Below are positions 8,003 through 14,859 of a DNA stretch of 17,500 nt, piece after piece. The DNA is from Symbiodinium natans. Taxonomy: Eukaryota > Sar > Dinophyceae > Suessiales > Symbiodiniaceae. The position numbers and the translations under genes were made by a program. Within the stretch, counting starts at the first letter, position 1; each line of letters begins with the position of its first letter. The notes under the pieces were generated by a model that was given only the letters and a program-made list of their open reading frames with translations, searched no databases and was not told the DNA's origin. Location of the stretch: NCBI GenBank assembly GCA_905221605.1, contig CAJNDS010002414.1, positions 242,501 through 260,000 on the forward strand, in the 5' to 3' direction.

Positions 8003-8169
8003 GCTGCAGCTCAGGCTGTGTGATCCACAAGAGTCTCCACAAAGCCGGCAAAAGCACAAGCAACTCCTCCACCAGGTGGCGGGGCCTGCAGCTGCATCTC
8101 TCTGAGTCTCTGCAGCACTTGCTACTAGCCCCGGGCGAGTGCGGGCGTGAAAAGGGCACCCGTGGGCGT

Positions 8170-8420
8170 AGGATCTTAGGAGAGTTACCGATGCCCGGTA
8201 CATCATGAGCTGCTTCTTGCTGGCCGGTTTGGGTATCTGTTGCAGGAGGAATCCCAACATTCTTGATACACAGTAGGCACAGCACCTGTAGAGTTTCCGC
8301 GGGACCCTCCAGCTGCAAGAGTACTAGTGCATCGATTAAATATGTTGAGGCTCACGGCAGAAAGGCTTGCTCCCAGCACATTGCCCCCATCTGCTACCAG
8401 AAAAGATTTACAGGGTCTTG
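8170..8420 (-). CDS. Weak minus-strand exon candidates
   Basis: Two protein-like minus segments: FLVADGGNVLGASLSAVSL (about 8418-8350) and PKPASKKQLMMYRASVTLLR (about 8240-8172). The first recalls the DGN-x-LDA-x-L-AAV block of exosome RNase PH-like subunits, but no second family motif was found, so that is only a hint. They lie downstream of the clearer exon 8808-8666 and may belong to the same gene. Confidence 0.3.
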
Positions 8421-8665
8421 CGCCGTCGTGGTTGTTCCGTTCCCGGCCCATACCCAACACGGAGAGTGGCACTGAGAACCGCAAAACCCTCCATCCACAT
8501 GGGGAACACAACCTCCGATGTTGAGCTCGTACGCACTGGCGATTCACACCAACCCGGTGCTCACTGCTTTACTGACACGATCGATTCGCCGGCGTTGCAC
8601 GCAACAGTCAAAGTCAACATACATGCAACGCGCTGCCCCAGGAGGTTACAACAACAGCATTCTAC

Positions 8666-8808
8666 TGCAGCTTCCAGGGTACCGACACCCGCTCCTGGTC
8701 CCAGCCCGCCGCAGGGCCTTGCAAGGTCTCAAGGACGACAAAACTCTGCCCGTCAGCTCGAGTCGGAACATGCGCAATCGTGAGAATCGACCGAGGTGCA
8801 ACGATCTT
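8666..8808 (-). CDS. Well-formed exon of an unknown protein
   Basis: The minus frame reads KIVAPRSILTIAHVPTRAD, GQSFVVLETLQG and PAAGWDQERVSVPWKLQ, then a TAG at 8665-8663. An AG acceptor precedes Lys (TTTGAGAG|AAG). The TAG may be the real end, or a GT donor at GTGTCG|GTACCC may be used. The alternation of beta-like segments makes a folded domain likely. The family was not recognised. The plus-strand ORFs across it are less protein-like. Confidence 0.5.
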
Positions 8809-8974
8809 CTCTCAAAGGTATGACAGAAGTCTTGGCAAGACCCAAAGGCATGCAGCACGCCCTAGGGCTCTAGGACCATGGCGCTGCGCCACCTGAGCGC
8901 AACAGGCACACGAGCGTGGCGGCCCTGGGCCTGCAGAGGAAAGCTGCGCCTGCTGGTCCTCCAAGCGGATTCAC

Positions 8975-9372
8975 CTGCCGGACTGCACCGAGTACCGGAT
9001 GCTTTGCTCGAGGATCAAACTTGCCAGCCGAGCATAGAGGGCCGACGCACCGGCATTTCTTTGAAAAGCGCCGGCAGCATAGGGGTTGCCTGGCAAAGGC
9101 AAACCAGCAAAGCTCCACCGTGCTTGAAAGCTCGTCTTGCGTGCCTCCGGCTGACCCGCCCATGGGTGGAGGCCCACCCATCGGGGGAGGACCGCCCATG
9201 GGGGGTGCACCCATGGGTGGCCCACCCATGGGGGGGGCACCCATGGGTGGCCCACCCATGGAAGGATCCGAAGGGGAGTTCCCGGTGGGCGGTGGGCCCA
9301 TGGGCGGCATGACGCCCGCAGGGGGTGGGCCAGCCATCGGCGGAGCTCCGAAACCACCCTCAGCATGACATC
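8975..9372 (-). CDS. Met/Gly/Pro-rich repeat protein exons
   Basis: The minus frame from about 9372 reads GGFGAPPMAGPPPAGVMPP, then about ten GGPPMG/GAPPMG repeats to 9145. A 55-nt GC-AG intron (9144-9090) can be removed to join GGSAGG to NPYAAGAF, continuing as ASALYARLASLILEQSIRYS to a GT donor at 8974. The second exon looks like an amphipathic helix. The plus strand is also open over the repeat and ends APKPPSA-stop at about 9366; the reason is that the repeat core CCCATGGG is palindromic. The minus strand is preferred because the flanking exons are more protein-like and all recognised genes are on it. Low-complexity PPMGG tracts occur in RNA-binding and coat proteins. Function unknown. 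Confidence 0.45.
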
Positions 9373-9548
9373 AATGCCCTCGAAGCTTTACAACCAAGGC
9401 TGGAAAATCAGAGCCAGACCATTGACGGCGGAGGCGGTATGTCTGCGACCTAGCAGAACTGAAGGCCGGACCAGGGAGTTGCTGCAGAATCAGGAGACCA
9501 TCACGCAGAGAGCTTTATATGTACTTTATGTACAACTTTATATATACA

Positions 9549-10704
9549 TCACGGCTTTTGCTCCGAAGCGGCTGCGGCCTTCGGCAACAACTTTTTGCCC
9601 GTCAGAGGGTCGTACTGCGATATGTCATCCTGCTGGTGTTCCTCGGCGTAAACAGTGCTTTCCACCAGAGATGAGGCAATCGCAAGAAAATCGCAAGCAA
9701 CCGCGAGGTCGCCTCCACACCGTGCTGCATCCACCGACCTTTCTGCTTGTCGTAGTAGAAGCCCTGCTCCTGACACCACAGATTTCAGAACCACGAAAAG
9801 GCAAACGCAGAAGCTTAAACCCAGCTGTGCCTTCTTCTCTTCCTTCTCCGGACTTCGGTTGTCACCCTGCGTTCTGTTCATGGCAGCCTTGGTGCAGCGC
9901 TAGGCCCACATGGGTAGCAGAGCGCAGCGCTGAGGAGCAAGCCGAAAAGAGCGACTTGCCAAAACCGAGGACTGCCTGGTGCAGGGTGACCCCCATTCAC
10001 GAACTTGGGGTTCTGAACTTAGGGGTACCTGGTACCTGATTGGGGTCCTTGTAATAAGGGGATCCTATTATTTGGGGATCAAATTGGGGGGTCCCGCTAT
10101 TTCGGTAAACCCCCAAATGCATGAAACTGCCGGCAAGAATTCAACCGCTCTCCTTGCCAGCGTTGATCAAGGGGTCGTTCTCAAGCGTGTCCGCGTAGTC
10201 CATTCGTTCCGGTGGCTTCGATCTGTCCTGTCTTGAAGGTAAAGAAGGTCTCGCTTCAGTAGGGTGATTCAGCATCCCCAGGCGGCCTGCGAATTGTTTC
10301 CGCCGTCTGGCGGCGGCCCCTTGCCACATGCTCCGCGTGGAGAAGAGAGAAAGTCAAGCCGCTTGAAATCGCTTCTATCGCTTCTCTCCACCACTTGCCA
10401 GACTTACCACCAAGGCAGGCACGAAGCCATCCCCCATGTGGCCTCACACTGCAAGAGTCTGGTGGCTAATGCTTTCCTACCTCCGCCGCACGCTTCGCTG
10501 AGAAACAGGCCAGTACCCGCAAAGGGAGCATTTCCGCTGAAAGGCTGCGAGTGGCTTGCCGGAGCCTTCCAAAAGCAGCCGTGTGCTCAGACCGACTGCC
10601 TTTTCCAGCTTCTCAGGCGAGGCAGCCGGATTTTCAGACACTCTCGCCACAAGACTGCAGATATCTCTTCGTGCGAATTTTTGCGCTAAGATTCTTGACG
10701 TCAT
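9549..10704 (-). CDS. Complete six-exon gene for an unknown 199-residue protein
   Basis: Exon model: 10704-10517, 10442-10287, 10222-10153, 9866-9831, 9769-9713, 9641-9549. All five junctions keep phase; donors are GT, GC, GA, GC and GC, and all acceptors are AG. An in-frame TGA lies 12 nt upstream of the ATG and the last exon ends in TGA. Protein: Arg-rich start (MTSRILAQKFARRD), helical middle (PEKLEKAVGLSTRLLLEG; WWREAIEAISSGL), then PERMDYADTLENDPL, a Lys/Glu linker, GFYYDKQKGRWMQHGVE, and QYDPLTGKKLLPK. The basic start could be a mitochondrial presequence. The YYDKQKGRW element recalls the WDEKxxxW motif near the C-terminus of Sec16 proteins, whose gene lies just upstream, but the rest does not match, and a separate gene is preferred. 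Confidence 0.65.
10022..10112 (-). repeat. Dispersed GGATCCCC repeat, copy B (intron of the 199-residue gene)
   Basis: The reverse complement reads CCCCAAATAATAGGATCCCC followed by TTATTACAAGGACC, matching copy A at 4536-4622 in opposite orientation. GGTACCAGGTACC and GGGACCCCCC flanks add internal dyad symmetry. It lies in the 286-nt intron between exons 10222-10153 and 9866-9831. Confidence 0.65.
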
Positions 10705-10803
10705 GAGTCCTTCTCACACTGCGAGCTGAGCCAGGCACAAAGCCATCTCCCGCTCCTTTGCATTCGCAACCGTCCGGGAGCCCTTTTTTGAAGGGACATC
10801 AAT

Positions 10804-10935
10804 GGGGGGGAACCCCAAGAAGGGAACCACAAGAGCATAGTAGGAATATAATAGGAACATACCTACCAGGGTCCCTTCATATTCCCTTTGTGTTCCTACT
10901 CCATTCTTTGCGGTTCCCTGTTTAGGGTTCCCATG
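10804..10935. repeat. Foldback element (long imperfect inverted repeat)
   Basis: The left arm (about 10804-10856) contains AGGGAACCACAAGAGCAT and AGTAGGAATA; the right arm (about 10873-10932), read on the other strand, contains AGGGAACCGCAAAGAATGG and AGTAGGAACA. Short GGGAACCC-type blocks extend both arms outward, and the loop includes CATACCTACCAGGG. Arms of roughly 50-60 bases with good pairing suggest a MITE-like or foldback element. It has no ORF. It sits just upstream of the 199-residue gene (or between it and the Sec16-like gene). Confidence 0.7.
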
Positions 10936-11064
10936 AGGATCCTTTTTACCTTTTCACCTTGAAAGGCCCTCTGGGAAGCCGGCCACTAAAAGGGGCGTTC
11001 GCGAAAGGCTGCGAGTTCATCGGCGCCTGGCGTGCAAAGGACGCTCTTCAAAAAAAACAACCTC

Positions 11065-11166
11065 AACCTTAAACCCGAAAACCCTGAATCCTAAACCCTA
11101 GACCCTAAAACCTGAATCCTAAACCCTAGACCCTCAACCCTTAACCCTAAACCTCATACCCAAAAA
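11065..11166 (+). repeat. Degenerate CCCTAAA array
   Basis: About 13 irregular copies of CCCTAAA (CCCTGAAT, CCCTAGA, CCCTCAA variants). Orientation is opposite to the array at 11298-11373; a Pro-rich exon lies between the two. Confidence 0.9.
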
Positions 11167-11183
11167 TGTGCCCCGGTGTGCTC

Positions 11184-13828
11184 TTACTGTCTCTCCTGTC
11201 CAGGACCCGGCTGCGGCTGCTGCGGCGCAGCAGGGAAAGGAGAAGCGCCAAAGCCGTGTGAGTTCATCGGGCTTGGCCTCGGAGAGTTGCATCGGGCTTA
11301 GGGTTTGGGGTTTAGGGTTTAGGGTTTAGGGTTTAGGGTTTCGGGTTCAGGGTTTAGGGTTTGGGGTGTAGGGCAGCTTGAAGTATCGGAAATTCGTGCA
11401 ACTTGCACTCCTTGTCTCAATTCTGAAGCCATGGGAGCCCTTGGAGACTCCATACACACCGCTGCGTACCGAGCTCGCAGCGGTGTTGGGTAAGCCGGAG
11501 TGGCGAAGGGGCCTCGCACAGGTGGCACCAGCGGCACGCAAAAGCAGCACGAAGCAGCGCGATAGGAAGATATCCCAGGCCTGGGGCAGCTTGGGCAGCT
11601 TGAGGCGGCGCGGAAAACTGGGTTGCTTGTGGCGTGGGCACGGGCGGAGTGGGCATGGGTGGTGCTGGCGTTTGTGTCGCCTGGGCAGGTATTGGCTGGA
11701 AGGGCTGCGGTGGTGGAAAATTGGATGGGAAAGTTGGGCCGCCAGGCTGCAGCAAAGGCTGTGAAGCTGGCGCAAGGCTGCTCTCTGACCTCAGGAAACT
11801 CGGGGGGAGGGGGGGTGGGTGCCTCTCTGAGCTGTTCTACCGTAGCTATTTCCTGGCATTTCTCTTCGATGTGTTTTTTTTGCATGTGAGGAGTTTCTGG
11901 CCATTCAATTTACATCCTTCTGATGCTTGCAAAACTGTCATGTCTGCTTCCAGGCTCAGGCGAGCACTCATCTGCTGGCAAAGCTGGAGGCGCAATCGGC
12001 TTGACGGCCAAGCCCGTTGTCTCGGCAAAGTTGCGGACGAGATCCTTCCGAAAACGCGCTCTCTCCCGGCACGTGCGAGTGCCACGAAAACGTGACACCA
12101 TGTGACATTGCGCAATCTGGCTTACGAGGGCGATGTCCTTGAACACCTTGCCGACCCTTGGGGCATCTGCTGCCTGGCCTTGAGGCAAGGCGCCGTGGAC
12201 AACATCTGCTGGGAATTGGGATGAGCTGAGTGCTCCACCCGTCAAGTTCGGGTTCAGCACCTTCCGACCATCCACATGCTTGCCACGAAGACAGGGGAAA
12301 TCTAGTTCTCTGCCTCATGGAACTCACGCATGCTCGATCTGAACGCCTCAGGACTTCTTAAGTAAGATAACAGTACCCTCAGCAGCGACTCAAACACCGC
12401 GAGTATACTTGCTCAGCTCGCAAGCATCAGAGAGACGATTCTGCGGGACCGCTTTGACGAAAGCCTGCAACTTGCAGCGTCTCCACTCTACCATGGTAAG
12501 AGGAGGATGGATCCGACACTCACAGCACAAAACGGCCAGAATTGCACTTGCTGGCGCGCCTGCAGCAACGTCATGTAACGTCGAGCTTTGTCGACAAGGC
12601 CCACGTCAGCAAGCAGCATGGCCTGCCCAGGAGAGTGATCCCCACGAAGCCCACAATTTGGGCCCCAAGCCCTGCCAAGTACGATTGGTCAGTTGGTCTT
12701 GCTTGGCCCTCTCCCCTTCATGCATACACCCCGCATCCCCCCAATTTCTACGCACTTTTCAAAGCAGGAGTTCGTCCGGGTGCGTCTCTCTCTTGGAACA
12801 CAAGCTGTTGTGCATGTCCTAAGCCGAGCCAAGCCACATGAGCCAGCTTGAAGGGCTGTATCGTTGGACACAGCGCGTCTGCATCTCCACATCGAATGGC
12901 CTGAATGCTGCAAGATTCTCTTGGGGCCTTGCTGGAGTCACCGCGTGAGGCACAGGCATACTCATATGCCTCGGACCTGGCGTTCAAGGCACCCAACACG
13001 AGCTCCACGCAGCGCATTTGGTACTTGCCCCCCTTTTAAGCGGTGCAAGGGCCCACATCTGCAGCGCTAGCGGATCGAGGAGGCGGGCCTTTGAAACGGG
13101 GAGCACAGCTTCACTTTAGCGCGACGAAAAGGGAAGAACCAGGCCAGTGCAACTGCTCAAGAAGGGGCCAGAAACCAGCTTTTTGGGCACTTACAAGTGA
13201 GGGCCCCACGAAGTTCTTCGGGCTGCGGTGCTCCACGCCCAGTATGCATACCATGCCTCGGCCAGGAGTCGAAAGAAGGAAGCAAACAAAGGGAAGCCAA
13301 GCAAAAAAGCGCGTTTCTTTTGGAAGGCTGTGGCTGGATGGTGCATCTACCTGTCATGCTCAGAGGATCTCAGGAGACGGAGAGTCTTCTAGCTGGCATT
13401 TCAGGCATCTTCAGGCCCGGACTGCTTCCAGAGTTCTCTCGCCCGTCATGAGATAACACCTCGAGTCTAGGGTTCAGGGTTCAGGGTTCAGGGTTCAGGG
13501 TTTGGGGTTTAGGGTTTAGGGTTTAGGGTTTAGGGCAGGTCCCTCAAGCAGTGGCATCAAGCAACACTGAGGTCCAAACACATGGGCCGCGAACACATCT
13601 CCAATGCCTGCGAGCCTGGTGAGTCGTTCACACTCGGCATGGAACATCACCATGTTGCGGGGGATTCTCGAAAATTAGGGGCCCTAAAATAGTAGGTGTC
13701 GATATTTTGCGAAGTACCCAAAAAGGCCCCTGTGATGTAGAGAGCTGCCCATATGTGTGGTTGCGGGCCTTGAAGCCATCACCTCCAGGAACTTCACCGC
13801 ATCATTTCGATGCTCGCACGGCCGGAGC
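11184..13828 (-). CDS. Sec16-like COPII coat assembly protein, multi-exon, N-terminus not found
   Basis: Sec16 organises COPII vesicle sites on the endoplasmic reticulum through an ACE1 solenoid that binds Sec13. Minus exons follow family order: AVKFLEVMASRP (about 13828-13745); GIGDVFAAHV (about 13615-13581); CFLSTPGRG and LGVEHRSPKNFVGP (13284-13203); LGALNARSEAYEYACASR (to 12942); ALCPTIQPFKLAHV (12878-12835); MLLADVGLVDKARRYMTLLQ (12622-12560); AFVKAVPQNRLSDACEL (12464-12398); a long basic segment with HVDGRKVLNPNLTGG and VSQIAQCHMVSRF (12313 to about 11960); ATVEQLREAPTPPPPEFPE (to 11790); a Pro/Ala/Gln-rich tract (11746 to about 11560); and PMNSHGFGASPFPAAPQQ to a TAA at 11186-11184. 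RSEAYEYA matches RTEAYEYA of animal Sec16. Joins 12942/12878, 12835/12622, 12560/12464 and 12398/12313 keep phase. Upstream exons beyond 13.85 kb and the true C-terminus are unresolved. Confidence 0.72.
11298..11373 (+). repeat. TTTAGGG array in a Sec16-like intron
   Basis: About 11 heptamers, mostly TTTAGGG with TTTGGGG, TTTCGGG and TTCAGGG variants. It separates the Pro-rich exon ending near 11390 from the next Pro-rich exon at about 11290-11187 on the minus strand. Confidence 0.9.
13467..13535 (+). repeat. TTCAGGG/TTTAGGG array in a Sec16-like intron
   Basis: Four to five TTCAGGG copies, then TTTGGGG, then four TTTAGGG. It lies between the exon GIGDVFAAHV (13615-13581) and the exon beginning CFLSTPGRG (13284), two segments that are contiguous in Sec16 proteins, so the array is intronic. 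Confidence 0.9.
13665..13735 (+). repeat. Possible dispersed repeat copy C
   Basis: AATTAGGGGCCCTAAAATAG and GTAGG resemble the left part of copy A (AGGGGGGCCCCTAAAATAG), with AAGGCCCC at the far end. It lies between Sec16-like exons 13828-13745 and 13615-13581. The match is shorter than for copies A and B. Confidence 0.4.
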
Positions 13829-13846
13829 CTGGTGAGAAAGCCAATG

Positions 13847-13935
13847 TAGGGTTTAGGGTTTAGGGTTTAGGGTTTAGGGTTTAGGGTTTAGGGTTTAGGG
13901 TTTAGGGTTTAGGGTTTAGGGTTTAGGGTTTAGGG
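13847..13935 (+). repeat. Near-perfect TTTAGGG array
   Basis: Almost 13 uninterrupted TTTAGGG heptamers. On the minus strand the array reads CCCTAAA and ends about 20 nt before the acceptor of the Sec16-like exon at 13828, so it is probably intronic. Confidence 0.95.
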
Positions 13936-14443
13936 CCACTTTCGGAAGCTGCCAATCGTCTGCTTTTCCGGCGTTCGTAAGGCTGGCACAGCAAGGAAAA
14001 CATTGCTGCAAAAGCTGGCCAACCTGACATCGGTTTGGCAGTGACTGCTGTGCCTCTCTTCGTGCGCTAGGCAATTGTTGCAAAGCATCGTGGCTGCTCA
14101 TGTCAAAGGAGACGTTTCTCTAAAGTTCAATGGCTTCAACTGCAACCGATGCTGCCTCACTAAGCAGACTTAGCTAAGGCAAGTGTGTTCACCAGATGCC
14201 GCCGGGGACTGGGCCGGCCAACGCTTTTTCAGAGATGTCGGGCTGACCTCCTGGCAGATCAAACAGACAATCGGTGACCAGAGATTGAAAGCAGCCAGAT
14301 TCAGCCACAACGGCGGCTACCACGGCTCAAGATCGCTCCTTTCGCCATTGTTTCGTAGAGCAGGAGCAGCGCTGAAACGGCGGGATCCTCCCACGTTGCA
14401 GGCTCTCACATGTTCGCATGGGAAGCACGCAGGCGCGCGCGCG

Positions 14444-14444
<1 letters not shown>
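13936..14444. other. Probable upstream part of the Sec16-like gene, unresolved
   Basis: The minus frame at about 14100-13940 (HDALQQLPSARREAQQSL; VGQLLQQCFPCCASL) and another near 14270-14200 (LPGGQPDISEKALAGPVPGG) are protein-like and precede the recognised Sec16-like exons, but no motif fixes the frame. A plus frame at 14183-14440 (TSWQIKQTIGDQRLKAARF) is also open. No call is made. Confidence 0.3.

Positions 14445-14488
<44 letters not shown>
14445..14488 (+). repeat. (AC)n microsatellite
   Basis: About 21 AC dinucleotides, preceded by a short GC alternation (GGCGCGCGCGCG). They give the His/Thr and Cys/Val ORF artefacts. Confidence 0.97.
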
Positions 14489-14491
<3 letters not shown>

Positions 14492-14533
14492 GACGTATAC
14501 ATACATGTACATATATGTATATATGCATATGTA

Positions 14534-14536
<3 letters not shown>

Positions 14537-14574
<38 letters not shown>
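14537..14574. repeat. (TA)n microsatellite
   Basis: About 18 TA dinucleotides. They directly follow a stretch of CATATG/TACATA and precede the GC-rich segment leading into the tandem repeat block. Confidence 0.97.
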
Positions 14575-14577
<3 letters not shown>

Positions 14578-14642
14578 CCGACCCGAGCTTTGAGCGGGGG
14601 AGGCGCTAGTGAAGACCCATAGTCTTGCCGCTCTCTCCGCCA

Positions 14643-14694
14643 CTCCGCCCGCTCCGCCCGTTCCATCGCGCCCGCTCCGCCCGTTCCATCGCAT
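14643..14694 (+). repeat. Short direct repeat CCGCTCCGCCCGTTCCATCGC
   Basis: A unit of about 21-26 bases (CGCTCCGCCCGTTCCATCGC) is present twice in tandem, with an additional CCGCCCGCTCCGCCCG lead. It lies in the C-rich segment before the main tandem repeat. Confidence 0.8.
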
Positions 14695-14859
14695 GGCCCC
14701 CATGCCTCCATGCCCTCGACCCCGGCTCCAGCTCATGGCCCCAGGATCCCACATGGCTGCCACCACCCACACCTCATGGATGTTTTGGCATTCTTTTAGC
14801 CACCCACACACCCTCCCCCTCCATGCACCCTTCCCATGGCCCCGTGGCCCCATGCCCCG

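Noticed and set aside
8350-8418. Exosome RNase PH-like subunit from the DGGNVLGASLSAV segment
   Set aside because: It is a single short resemblance without a second family motif, so it is kept only as a weak unknown exon.
9365-10039. 224-residue plus ORF
   Set aside because: It is antisense to three phase-consistent minus exons of the 199-residue gene and shows no protein-like features.
10264-10689. 141-residue plus ORF
   Set aside because: It is the shadow of minus exons that read as better protein and join in phase.
14183-14593. Plus ORF ending in Thr-His and Tyr-Ile repeats
   Set aside because: The tail is the AC and TA microsatellites. The first 80 residues are protein-like but unsupported by any motif.
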